Source: Paracentrotus lividus
Lineage: Eukaryota > Echinodermata > Echinoidea > Camarodonta > Echinidae
Direction of reading: 5' to 3'
Length of the DNA: 64,000 bases
Assembly (NCBI GenBank): GCA_940671915.1
Contig: CALNVZ010003435.1
Location: 16,763,372-16,827,371 of the forward strand
Under the pieces are notes generated by a model. That model was given only the letters and a program-made list of their open reading frames with translations. It was not told where the DNA came from and made no database searches. Positions 12,641 through 22,784 of this stretch are shown piece after piece (position 1 is the stretch's first letter; every line of letters starts with the position of its first letter). The translations under genes were made by a program, and so were the position numbers.

Positions 12641-13760
12641 ATTGAGTGATTTCACGTTCGGTGTTGGTGTTGGTGTTAGTGTTAGCACAGTGAAATTCTG
12701 CTAAAATCGAGCTCAAACACCGAGCTCAGATCTAGATGAGAGTCGTTACCGATATCCCAACACGCGCGGATCGATAGCCTAACACCGTCTGAAGAAAAAT
12801 GGCGTCGACGCAATTCGTAGCGAAGTACCGGTTTTGTTGTTTAAAATTGTTCGAATATACCTGAAGAAGGCCCTCAAAGGTTAGAATCATTCCAGAAAAT
12901 CGAAAATTAATCCTTCTTCAAACCTCTCTTTGATACAAATTTACCTCATGATGGATATTTTTTGACGAAACAGTAAGTTTACAGTTCATATCTCGAGCCG
13001 AGTTTTTTTGCAAGCAGCAGGAAATGGAGCGTTACCTAGTTCACTTCAAAGCCAGGCCGGGCCGCGCCGCGCGTAGCCCCCAGACCCTATAATTTCGTAC
13101 ATCGGTTCACATTAGCAGTGATTGATCACGTCTTTTGTTCCTAAAATATAGATTAAGAAGACATCCATGTTGATGATATTTATTCCCTATATGATTTACT
13201 ACGTAATACCTTATTTTATATTTTCTAATAATTTGTTTCCAATGAATTTAGATGAAATTTCTTGGACCCTTGTTAGGCTTGAGGAGTAAGTAGCCAATTT
13301 GTGAATCCATCTCGTTAACCCAAAAAGTAACCAATTTTGTAGGTCTTGAAGTACCCTCTTTGGTCTAATATAGTAATTGATTAATTATTCTGTAAAATAA
13401 AGTATTGATTCTCTGCCACTCGAGCCTGCACTGCCCTTATTATTCACCAGACAAACCAAACGTTGGCCAACACCAACACTAACACCGAGTGTGAAATGAA
13501 CTTTTTCTTAATCTCTAGGGGTTTAGTGTTAGTCAATGGAAATTTTCACGTGAAATTTAACACCGGCTGCACAGCTCGGTTCAGCAGACGACATTTGACA
13601 CACAATGAAACACCAGCAACCGGAAATACGTCAACATTTAGAGGTCAACACCTAACACCGACTGATTTTATTTCCATTTCACGTTCGGTGTTAGATCAGA
13701 CTTCTACTCCAAAATAAACACTAACACCGATTATAACACCGAACGTGAAATCACTCATTG
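12641..13760. mobile_element. 1.1 kb TIR element (GTGATTTCACGTTCGGTGTT ends), copy 2
   Basis: The left end at 12641 (ATTGAGTGATTTCACGTTCG) is mirrored by the right end, which stops at 13760 (GAACGTGAAATCACTCATTG). Two internal modules repeat the terminal word: a minus-strand copy at about 13463-13500 and a plus-strand copy at about 13672-13695. The ends therefore form a nested inverted pair on the right side. An open frame across the right part (about 84 codons) just reads through these repeats. I recognise no superfamily and infer a non-autonomous DNA transposon. Confidence 0.7.
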
Positions 13761-15462
13761 TCTCGGCAGAAATGAATATTTTCGAATAATCTTGATTTTG
13801 GTGGATGAAACATGTTGTGTTAAACGCGATACGGTTGCGGTTTGCACTCCAAATATCCTCTGATTCAGTCATGATATTAACACTGGAATCTCAAATCGAT
13901 TCTTGATAGATAATACCTCAATGTTCTTATATACATCAATGGACGATGTAGCTATCAGATTGTGCTACTTTTATACACCCTCCTGTATGTTCAATTTTCC
14001 GTTGCCCTTTTGGCGCCTAAAGGCTAAGGCTAAATTTAGATCGCATGTGAAGCGAATGCATTTCCAGGCTCCTGCTTTATAGATTGATTTCTGTTAGAAC
14101 TGAACATAGTTACAATACCAATACGGTGTGTCCTCTTAAAACTAGGTCCTTCAAATTAAAAATTATCTTATAATTTGAAAATGTGACACTAGTGTTTAAA
14201 GTTTCATAATTCCACACCTATTATGAAGGGTGTTACCGTTCTTTATACAAATTTAATATATATATAGATAAAAATCGAAAAGTCTCATTCAACAATACGA
14301 AAACTAGTTTCTCGAAAAGAAAGACGTAAAAAGTCATACTGTGGCTGTCCCCGATATTTACACTCATCAGTCAGGCGGACAATGTTGCATCCCCTTTTTA
14401 CCTGCCTGAATTTGATTGGACGTAAATCTAATCACAGTTTTGACGAGGGACGAAATCGATAAAAAAAAATCATGGACGTCGTATCAGCTGTGTAGAAGAC
14501 GTGTGAAAATGAACGCTACATCATGGGACATCGTCGTCAGTTTCACACACGTTCACCCATTCAACAAAATAGAGAGTGTGTTACGATTTCGTGTGACAAT
14601 AGGGGTGACACTTAAAGTAATAATTTTTGACACATTTTTTTTCACACGTTGCACGATTGGTACAAGTATCTCTTTTCTGTAATGGGATATGCAAAGTTTA
14701 TGGTTGGTTTTCGGACGGTTGTTAACTTGCTGAGGCTTGTCCTCCATTCAGTTCAGGTCATTAAAAGCATTACAAATATATATTGTAAAAGAAGTAACCA
14801 AATAGTAAATTATATATAATAACATTAAAAAATATAGCGTAACACCAATACAATATTAGAAAGAAGAATAATTAAATGAGAATATGGAGGGGAACCGCAT
14901 AGACCATACTCCATCTCGCGATAATTACATCATCATCAATATCTAGTGTCCAAATTCAATTCGGTTCCTTCTGAGTTTTTATTCTGCTTTCTTCAGCTTT
15001 GTACATCTGACCACAATTTCTCATTCAAATTCTGTCGGTGTTAATTGGTACAAAAAAAGGGTTAACAGTTAAGATTTTTCGATTGACATTCCTTTAGCTT
15101 GCTAGAAAAAAAAAGGAAATATAGATTCGCTACATACATAATTATCTCTATCTAACCATATATTTTAACTAAAATTATTTAATGGCAAATAACAGTTTTA
15201 CATATTCTGCTACTGATACATAGTCGGAGAAAATTTCAAGAATATTTTCCACCTCCTTTAAATATACATGTAGCTGAACTGGGACATGTTCCTATTAATA
15301 GCATCAATTTATTCTTTACCTGATTAGGCCCACTGTTTTAACATGTTAACAACATTAGCACAATTCTGACAGACACAGTTCTCCAATTTGACAACTTAAA
15401 CGACAAATATCGAGGGCGACAAAAAAGAGGACCTCCTTGTTATCACTCATCAAATGAATTAC

Positions 15463-15590
15463 GCACCTTGTTTTTATATCGCCTCCATACATAATTTCAG
15501 CCGCGTTCACACTGCAGCCAACTTACGCACCTTGTTTTCATATCGCCTCCATACATAATTTTAGTCGCGTTCACACTGCAGCCAACATCT
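15463..15590 (+). repeat. 64 bp tandem pair, copy 2
   Basis: There are two adjacent copies beginning GCACCTTGTTTT at 15463 and 15527. They differ by a few substitutions (TTTTTATATC versus TTTTCATATC; CAGCCGCG versus TTAGTCGCG), so the pair is old compared with the indel-type differences between the 8 kb copies. Confidence 0.75.
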
Positions 15591-16099
15591 AGGTTTCTAC
15601 AAATAAACTATCCACATCTTTGACACATTATAACCATACAATGAATACAGATTAGTCTAACAATGAATAAAGGGCTGATTGTCAGTGTAGTCACATAACA
15701 CAATTATATATTTAATTTCAATATGTGTAAGCACTGTCTGCTAGAAATCTTTAGTTGGCACTAGTTCGCTCAAGAATATTTGTCAGTTTGTCAATTTAGA
15801 TTGAGCACTAGGGTGAAAAATTTCGTTTAAAAATTTAGGGGATGAAAATATTATATTGATCTAAACAAAAATCTCAAGTTTTTAAATATGTTTTTAAAGG
15901 TATGCAATGATGAAAAACCCTTGTAATAAACTATTTTCTTCAGGTATGTTTAACAATAATGTCACGGATGGACATCTTTCAATAAAAATAAATTAAAGAC
16001 CGTTGACGGAGTAAATACAACCTTACATCAATTGAAAGCTAAGTAGGCGTATGACATAAATACCCCCAAAATAAATTTAATTTTCATAACAGTATTCAT

Positions 16100-16452
16100 A
16101 AAAAGATGATCGAACCTCAACCAGGCCATCCCCCCCCCCAAATATTCGAAAAGTTACCCCTATTTTAATGGCGCGGTTGATGACGTCAAAGAAGTTTAAG
16201 GGACTGCTACTGCCAATTGCAAGCATGATTGGGTTTCGCCTTTAGAAAACACGTTTGTATTGCTATGTCAGAACAATAGACCCCATGTATGCTAGAATTC
16301 TATTGTTATGAAATGAAAGGGCCAATTCATTTAGCATTTAGCATGTAGCATTCCGTTATCATTTTTCGACGTCATCAGCCGCGCCACTATAATAGGGGTA
16401 CTTTTTCGAGTACTTCGGAGGGATGGCCTGGTTGAGGTTCGATCACCTTTTT
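16100..16452. mobile_element. 353 bp TIR element (MITE-like), locus A
   Basis: The left arm starts AAAAAGATGATCGAACCTCA, then a C10 run, AAAAGTTACCCCTATTTTAA and TGGCGCGG..GATGACGTC. The right arm, 16375-16452, is its reverse complement (GACGTCATCAGCCGCGCC ... GAGGTTCGATCACCTTTTT). Arms are about 80 bp with a few mismatches. The core has GAACAATAGACC and TCTATTGTTATGAAATGAAA. The left arm overlaps the end of the 8 kb unit. A diverged relative lies at 28105-28330. Confidence 0.75.
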
Positions 16453-17822
16453 AACGAAATACTTTCTAGATGGAAGATAAAAATGCTTAAATTGGGAATT
16501 GTTGTATTATGAAGAAATATTAGCTTTCGTTTTATATGTAATTTTGGTTTTCATTTCTCGGTCCGGTCTGGGACTTTAAGTCCCAGTTCATTATCCACAC
16601 AACTTGTTTAAAATGTTCTTTACTGATACATACACTTTAAAAGTATGTCCAAGCAAAATGAGAAAACTATATAAATTATTAGCTGGGAAAATAATCCTGT
16701 GTCATAAATATTAATATTTTGACTACATAATATCTATATTTATTCTTAATTTGAAATTTGTTCTGTCACAGACGGACAAATCACTACTGAAATGCAATAT
16801 GCTGCACAGGTTCGGATGAAATTAATTATTTTCAGCTACTTCGGGTATATTCTGGGAATTTAAATAAACTAAAAAGCACTCATATAAAATACATAAATGA
16901 AATATTTTTGTTGAACCAGCAATTCATATCCCTGTAATCAAAAGTAAGTATAAAATATATAATATAACAAATGATCTCAAAGTGGTATTAAACAGCAACG
17001 AAGGTTAGCCTAACTAAAAAGCAATACATGTATTTTGACTTGTTTGAAAGAACTTTTTTTTCCTTCTATTTGTTGTGTAAAAATGCTAATTTTAAGAAAC
17101 TGTATTTTACTTTTTTGCAAGTAAATACTGTATGCAGTAGTACAAACATTTGCATTTAATATTTTCTAGTTTGAGCACCTATTGGTTGCAATCAAATTTT
17201 TCCATCATTTGACACACCCATTGGTACCCTTTATTGTAAAACACAAAAAAAGTTCAATAATTCTCATAATTATTTTTTCACAGGCCGTGAAAATTTGGAA
17301 AATGTCAGTTCGTGACAAATTGATCAGGCTCACGAAAGTAATTTTCTGCGGTCAATCTTCAACAAAAATCAAACTTACATCAGTACTCCAAGAAGAAGAT
17401 GCTACAGAGTCTGTTCGTTCAAAATGTTTGCTTTTAACAGAAAGTAGGACATGCCTTCAGGTGCAATTACAATAGCCTCGTTAGACTGGTATTCTTGATG
17501 CTGCCATAATTCCGTTTTTATTTTTTTAGTAAAATGGGTTTCAATATTCTCCCAGGCATACATTAATCTACACATGGCTTTGATATGGCTACCCTTGGGT
17601 TTGATACACTACCTAGGTAATTTGCAGACTGTTATTATACAATCTCTATGGCAGTTACTCATTCCTTGTTTTTACACTGAACGCTGAGCGGCAATAGTGT
17701 ATGTAAACTCAGCAAAAACATGTAGGTCGTGTGTAACCCAAAGGAAATGATGTCTCAGCTACCCCAATTAGGTTTACAAAGTCTTCATGTAAAAAGAGTT
17801 TGTGGGTCTTCACATAATTAGA
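16453..17822. other. non-coding DNA, no gene seen
   Basis: The region is AT-rich. The first about 120 bp (16483-16575, containing TTAGCTTTCG and CGGTCCGGTC) recurs at 28430-28515 next to the related MITE, so it belongs to the same repeat. The rest, including a 97-codon open frame ending near 17475, shows no domain, splice structure or start context that I can support. Confidence 0.5.
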
Positions 17823-17836
17823 TGACCACACTCCAC

Positions 17837-17862
17837 CAACACACACACACACACACGCACAC

Positions 17863-17895
<33 letters not shown>
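17837..17895 (+). repeat. (CA)n microsatellite
   Basis: This is an alternating AC tract interrupted by GCACACCACACATAC. It is a simple sequence repeat; open frames through it are artefacts. Confidence 0.9.
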
Positions 17896-18113
17896 GGATG
17901 AATGTTGTGTGTCTTTTGTTTTCTGTTTTCTGTTTTATTCTTTAATTTCTTTTTTTTTTAATCTCCGTCACCATTTCAAGAGTCGAAAATTATACATCTG
18001 ACAATTAATTTATTCATTTGTCCTCACGTAGAAACCATGCAAAATTGGTAAAACACAAGCATGCTGTGTGTAAATATTGGAACCAGACAGCTATGAAAAA
18101 AAAAATCATTGGC

Positions 18114-18189
18114 TGCCCGGGCGGGATTCGAACCCACGACCTGTGGATTGCTAGACCACCGTCATAACCACTAAACCACCGGAGTGCCC
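18114..18189 (-). tRNA. tRNA-like domain A (tRNA-Ala(AGC)-like, probably SINE head)
   Basis: Read on the minus strand it has an A-box-like TGGTTTAGTGGTTATGA, an anticodon loop CTAGCAA with AGC in the anticodon position, and a canonical B box GGTTCGAATCC in a good T arm. The acceptor stem does not fully pair (ACTCCGG against CCGGGCA leaves two mismatches). It is repeated in two more units nearby, so I take it as a tRNA-derived repeat rather than a working tRNA gene. Confidence 0.5.
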
Positions 18190-18405
18190 GTAGCGATCAA
18201 GGTTCATACTATCCCATATACATGAACATCAAACGTAAAGGATTTATCACACAGAAGTTGCGTGTGTTTCTACCAATTTGCATGGTTTCTACCGTTGGAG
18301 ACAAATGAATAAATTAATTGTCTATTTAACATCCCAACGGCGTATAAAAAAATCCTTTACGTTTGATGTTCATGTATATGGGATAGTATGAACCTTGATC
18401 GCCAC

Positions 18406-18481
18406 GGGCACTCCGGTGGTCTAGCGGTTATGACGGTGGTCTAGCAATCTACAGGTTGTGGGTTCGAATCCCGCCCGGGCA
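18406..18481 (+). tRNA. tRNA-like domain B (SINE head)
   Basis: It has TGGTCTAGCGGTTATGA as the A-box region, AGC in the anticodon position and B box GGTTCGAATCC. Acceptor pairing is imperfect, and the anticodon stem has a T-T mismatch and a G-T pair. It is the plus-strand partner of the inverted copy at 18114-18189. Confidence 0.5.
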
Positions 18482-18679
18482 TCCTATGATTTTTTTCATA
18501 GCTGTCTGGTGTCAATATTTATCACACAGCAGTTGCTTGTGTATCTACCAATTTGCATGGTTTCTACCGTTGGAGACAAATGAATAAATTAATTGTCTAT
18601 TTAACATCCCAACGGCGCATAAAAAATCCTTTACGTTTGATGTTCATGTATGTGGGACAGTATGAACCTTGATCGCTAC

Positions 18680-18755
18680 GGGCACTCCGGTGGTCTAGCG
18701 GTTATGACGGTGGTCTGGCAATGCACAGGTCGTGGGTTCGAATCCCGCCCGGGCA
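18680..18755 (+). tRNA. tRNA-like domain C (SINE head)
   Basis: This is nearly the same as domain B, 274 bp downstream, with CTGGCAA in place of CTAGCAA in the anticodon loop, so the putative anticodon has changed to GGC. The B box is intact. A changing anticodon between adjacent copies supports a repeat, not a tRNA gene array. Confidence 0.5.
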
Positions 18756-18995
18756 GCCTATGATTTTTTTCATAGCTGTCTGGTTCCAATATTTATCACA
18801 CAACAGTTGCGTGTGTTTCTACCAATTTGCATGGTTTCTACTGTTGGAGACAAATGAATAAATTAATTGTCTATTTAACATCCCAACGGCGTATAAAAAA
18901 TACGTTTGATTATACATCTGGTTTCAAATTTATCACACAGCAGTTGCGTGTGTTTCTACCAACATGCATGATTCTACCGTTGGAGACAAATGAAT

Positions 18996-20224
18996 AAATT
19001 AATTATCTATTATACATTTTCTTTCACCTTCATATTAAAAGTGAATTAAACGTCTATCAACATAAACGCATCATTCTCATGTACTACTTTACTCAAACAA
19101 GATAAATCATCTCATTAACTTTGAACAATAGTGACTTAAAAAAAATAAATATCATAAATATGTGGCCCTGTGCAGATGAAACATCTCAGTTATCTTAAAT
19201 TATTAAATTATTATGATTCTCTTTTTTTTTTTTTTTTTTTAATTACATGCAAATATTTTGATACCTATTTCAATTTAGAGTCATATCCTTGTAGTATCCC
19301 GCAAGTCAAATACAACATTTTGTGTGTATCTACTTCTTTTTTCTTTTCTTTTTCTTTTTTGTTACTAAATTCTGTCAAAATCAGTCTATCAACTACCACA
19401 GCAAGTATATTAACGATGATAGTGAGTAGGCGGGTGAAATTGTGCTATAAAATACACTAAAACGCTAGCAATTAAAGTAATTAGTATTTAAAAGGGGGGA
19501 AAAAAATATTCGCTGAAGCAAGCATTTAGTCACAATTTTTTTTTATTTCTAAAGTGGATGATTCAGTTTTGATCAGTAATTTCAGCCATCGTTTTGCTTC
19601 GATGTTTAGAATTCCGTCTCGTTTCTTAATGGAAAAGACCATTGATTTGATAAATTTTGATAAATTGATGAATAGAGGAATTGTTTTAGAGCCATTTTAT
19701 CCTTGCGCTTGAATAGCTAAATTCGTAGAAACAAAGAAATAGGTATTTAAACTTCAATTTAAAAAGGACATAACACATTTACACCACTAAAGAAAATAAT
19801 TGTTCAAATATTTTCCAGCATTTAGAGAGAAGCCCTATGTATTCTAATTATAGTCTGATCATTTAATTTTTTTTTGTTTTAATCAAATAGATGAAATTAA
19901 CGCGACATTTTAAATCTAATTAAGGGGTAAAACTGTATGCTTATTTGACCTAAGTTGGATAATACTTCCAAATGTGAAACAGTGAATTTTCCTCTCTACA
20001 TTGAGTGTTATGGAACCTTCACTCTAAATAAAGTCGTAAATCACTTATGTTGAACTAATCATTATGTTGTCTGTCTCATTCGCTGTAAGACAGATGCCTT
20101 TTCATGACAATATCGATATAAAGGCTGAATTCTATCACTCGTGTCCATCGTTTGAATTTTGAAGAAGAAAACTTACCTTTTGGCCTATACATGATGACCT
20201 TCTTGATGGCCGAAGGTCGAATAA
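18996..20224. other. non-coding DNA, no gene seen
   Basis: AT-rich sequence with T-runs near 19220 and 19340. Short open frames are T-run artefacts. Nothing else is recognised. Confidence 0.5.
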
Positions 20225-20398
20225 TTAACCCCCCCCCCTCCGCTTATCGCACGGCCAGCGTGACGTGAATTTTTTTAATGTACCTTTTTGCTCGCCCTGT
20301 GTGACGATTTTTTTTTTTTTTTGGGGGGGGGTGTTCCTAAATATGAATTTCCAATTCTACCCCCCCCCCCTCTAATGAAATCCTGGATCCGCCACTGC
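20225..20398 (-). mobile_element. CAGTGGCGGATCC-ended repeat element
   Basis: On the minus strand it begins CAGTGGCGGATCCAGGATTT, then CATTAGAGG, a G-run, TAGAATTGGAAATTCATATT and GGAACACC. The rest runs through a G/T-run pair and GTGCGATAAGCGGAGG to a second G-run near 20230. I know this GGCGGATCCAGGATTT start as a common dispersed repeat end in marine invertebrate DNA. The left end is less clear, so a full TIR pair is not shown. Confidence 0.6.
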
Positions 20399-21050
20399 TC
20401 GTTTCCATCGTTTGACTTTATCACATAATAGCCGAGAAAGGAATGTCAAGAAATCTGTATTGTCTATTTCTTTTCTTTAGTTACTTTGTTGTATTGACAT
20501 GATTGAGTGTTATGTGTTCTACAGTACTGTGTTGTATTGTCTTACCTGTTTTCATTACGATGATTATGGTTTAGTGGCAATGAAAAATCGTTTGTTTAGA
20601 GTGGTCTCAATATATATATAAAGACACAAAAGGTAACAACATTTATTGATTTTAGGGTTTTTTTTTTTTTTTTTTTAAGTTAAAAAAAAACAAGAAAAAA
20701 AACACAATTAATTGTCCGAATTTGGAAAACCCTGATGTTACTGATGCTAATTAGCAATCTAATTCATACATAATTACAAATCTTTGTTTCCTTGAATACA
20801 GTGTTTCATTGGTTTTCATTTTTAGCAATTTTATATCTAGTTCCTTTTTAATCCATTCTTTAATGTTTGCAGTAATACATTGTTACCTATTACAAATTAT
20901 CCCCCAATTGTTTTTCTATTTGGGTAGACAAGCACAATACAAAGAGAGGGCGCTCTGATTTCTTACCGTAGATAGCTTTTCATCAGCTCTTGGTGTCGGG
21001 GACCGATGCATGCCAAACCCATTCATAAACGCCACGATTGATGCTTATAC
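20399..21050. other. upstream intergenic DNA
   Basis: No gene is seen. The stretch includes a T19 run (about 20658-20676) followed by an A-rich stretch, and ends just before the CpG-richer region that precedes the receptor exon. Confidence 0.5.
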
Positions 21051-21272
21051 ACACACATGTAGTCAGAAAAAGCGCGCGCTGGGTATAAGCAGCTTTTCGT
21101 ACGTTAAGGGTGTGTGTGCGCGAAGAGATAGTGCGTGCATATAGAGTGCGTGTGTATGGTGAGAATGTTTCAAGGCTATGCTCAATAATGAAAAATCCCG
21201 TCGTGTCGTCTGCTTAATATTACGTCGAGAAGCATTCACCGCAAACGATTTCTTCCCTCCCGTGCGCTGCCG
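21050..21272 (+). promoter_or_regulatory. candidate promoter / non-coding first exon of the receptor gene
   Basis: This short stretch is richer in CpG than its surroundings (AGCGCGCGCT near 21072, GTGTGCGCG near 21115, CGTCGTGTCGTC near 21200). It ends in CTGCCG followed by GTGAGC at 21273, a good splice donor. A strong acceptor lies 583 bp downstream. I infer a 5'UTR exon ending at 21272. The transcription start and any TATA-like box cannot be fixed from sequence alone. Confidence 0.35.
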
Positions 21273-21855
21273 GTGAGCGATGATCAGCTGACTGCCTCCA
21301 ATGGATTAACTTATAATGATTTATCTACTTATTATTTTCTGTTAATGAATGCATTTGTCATTGAGAAGGAAAGCATCAGTAAAAAAAAGCGTTTTGTGCG
21401 TTACTTCATTGAAATTGTAATCACGTTTTTATTTGCTGAGCATGCCATAGCAACTTGTCCCGTTTGGGAATGCATGGTGCATTACTCGAATGAATCTCGC
21501 CGACCTCGCCCGGGCTCTAATCGATCGAGCTCTGCTCAGGCAATTTTTCAGCTCATATGATTTTTCAAAGCGACTAGATAACTGGGACACACATCCTCAG
21601 ACGTCGATCTTTCATCCTTGCTTGTGTTGTTATACCTGTCCATGCTTGTTAGGATATATACGTGGAAAAGGGATGTATCGGAACTCGACAGATCAATAGC
21701 GCAAACTATCATCATCTGGTTGGGCATCCGTGTATCAACCTCCCACTTTAACGATTCGCCCCAAGGCAAACTTAACCTCCGCTTCGTAAAATCTTAAAAG
21801 CATCCAGACAATCATGTCATAACTTTCACAATCTTTCTGTTTGTTCTGCTTACAG

Positions 21856-22012
21856 GTGATTTCATGCAAAGCCCATCCTCGTTCAGAGCCTCCCTCGTTT
21901 TGACTGGAGTGATTTGAGAAACGCTTGGTGGAGATTATTTGCTTGGATTAATACACATAGCCTGACGATTGGGTCTTAGATTGTGTGTTTTATTATTAAA
22001 GACGTCAACAAC
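21856..22012 (+). other. 5' UTR part of the receptor's first coding exon
   Basis: A pyrimidine-rich tract (TCTTTCTGTTTGTTCTGCTTACAG) ends at 21855 in a textbook AG acceptor, so the exon should start at 21856. The in-frame stop TAG at 21977-21979 shows that the open frame does not extend upstream. The first in-frame ATG is therefore at 22013. The 5' UTR also contains an upstream ATG (see the uORF). Confidence 0.6.
21864..21917 (+). CDS. upstream ORF of 17 codons in the 5' UTR
   Basis: An ATG eight bases into the exon opens a frame of 17 sense codons ending at TGA 21915-21917, 95 bases before the main ATG. Its own context (A-rich downstream, TTTC before the ATG) is not a strong start. If the exon boundary is right, it would sit in the mature mRNA and could lower translation of the receptor. 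No conserved peptide is claimed. Confidence 0.3.
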   Translation: MQSPSSFRASLVLTGVI

Positions 22013-22778
22013 ATGGCATCCAGATTGCGCCACATTCACCATAAAACAAGAATCGACAACCTTTTCTATCTCCTCCTTGCCATGTGGTTTTGCTTCACGT
22101 TATCCGTGTCAGCCAACGCCGTTTTTGCTCTGAACGCGCCGACTTCAACAGCCCCTTCCACTGCGCCAATCAGCACCAGAAACTCCACGATTCAAGCCTC
22201 AGTTGAGCCCTTGACAGAGGCCACTGAGGAACCAGTTGAGATGGAGGAAGAACCAACCGAAGAGAAGGAAGAGGATATCCTTCCTCCAGCTTGGATTCTT
22301 TCTCCTCCTGGTGACATCATCTCCAAATTCCTTCAATACGTGGCGGCCATTGAAGAGAACATAGACACCTGTAAAAAGGGAACTTGGGCCGTCCAACTGC
22401 CTGTAAGTGCCGTCAGCTATGGTCCAGAACGCTACATGGACCAGGCGCTCAAGACGGTCAAAACGGCCAATTTCCTCACCAGAATATGGCAAAGTGAACA
22501 ACTTGAGGATATCCATGATAACGAGGATTTCTTTTACAACGTCGTTGTTTCAAATGTCGAAAACGACCCAAAAATATTCGCTTTCGGCAACTGCTATGAC
22601 AAGAACGAATTCGGCGACTATAAATTATTCTGTCCTTATGCCTATCGTCAGAGTAATGGAATCGTTAATGTAAAGGATCTGTCCGTTTCATACCCATATT
22701 TATCACAAGATTCGGAATGGTTCTACCAAGCAAGAGGAAAAGTTTCTCAAGTGCTCACAAGTAGGGATAAAAGTCGGG
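22013..22778 (+). CDS. GPR158/GPR179-like class C GPCR, first coding exon (partial)
   Basis: This encodes the N-terminal 255 residues, plus one base, of a secreted or membrane ectodomain. Residues about 16-36 form a hydrophobic signal peptide (NLFYLLLAMWFCF). A Thr/Ser/Pro linker follows (41-60) with an N-glycosylation site at N57, then a Glu-rich acidic stretch (65-88) and a folded region. The motif ALKTVKTANFLTRIW (145-159), FFYNVVVSNVENDP (173-186), GNCYD (192-196) and LSQDSEWFYQARGK (230-243) resemble the start of the Cache-type ectodomain of GPR158/GPR179 receptors, as I recall the family. In that family GPR158 is a neuronal orphan or metabotropic glycine receptor that couples to RGS7-Gbeta5. 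C120, C194 and C207 may pair. The ATG context AACATGG is good, and a TAG lies upstream in frame. The exon ends in phase 1 at CGGG/GTAAGT. No seven-helix exon is found in the rest of the window. The family call is from memory of motifs, not a search. Confidence 0.75.
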
Positions 22779-22784
22779 GTAAGT
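22779..22784 (+). promoter_or_regulatory. splice donor GTAAGT
   Basis: The consensus donor GTAAGT directly follows the last conserved residues. Reading on gives only Gly-Lys and then TGA, so the protein is interrupted by an intron here, not terminated. Confidence 0.75.

Larger units (their letters stand above)
8690..16130 (+). repeat. 8 kb tandem unit, copy 2
   Basis: This is the second head-to-tail copy of the unit, and it looks cleaner than copy 1. It starts at the ATAATGTTGG/G-run and ends in the motif AACCTCAACCAGGCCATCC, which is the left terminal repeat of the element at 16100-16452. The duplication's right breakpoint therefore falls inside or at the edge of that TIR. It contains single versions of the modules that are repeated in copy 1 at 1797-2960. 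Nothing in it reads as an exon. Parts not listed separately (8740-9900, 11600-12640, 13770-15450, 15600-16090) show no recognisable gene. Confidence 0.85.
17990..18995. repeat. tRNA-SINE-like cluster: one inverted and about three direct units of about 274 bp
   Basis: A unit comprises a leader (TTTACGTTTGATGTTCATG ... GAACCTTGATCGC), a tRNA-like domain, and a tail (CATAGCTGTCTGGT, ATTTATCACACAGCAGTTGC, CCAATTTGCATGG, AATGAATAAATTAATTG). Unit A (about 17990-18245) is on the minus strand. Units B and C follow on the plus strand 274 bp apart. Unit D (about 18785-18995) has lost the leader-tRNA section. A and B form inverted arms of about 250 bp. The tails lead into the next unit without a poly(A), so the cluster behaves like a local satellite with a tRNA core. 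Confidence 0.75.

Noticed and set aside
18406-18755. Two plus-strand tRNA genes
   Set aside because: Acceptor stems mispair, the anticodon differs between copies, and both sit in identical repeat units, so they were kept only as tRNA-like SINE heads.
21983-22012. Alternative upstream start (GTG) for the receptor frame
   Set aside because: Animal genes rarely use GTG. The ATG at 22013 has a good context and directly precedes the signal peptide.
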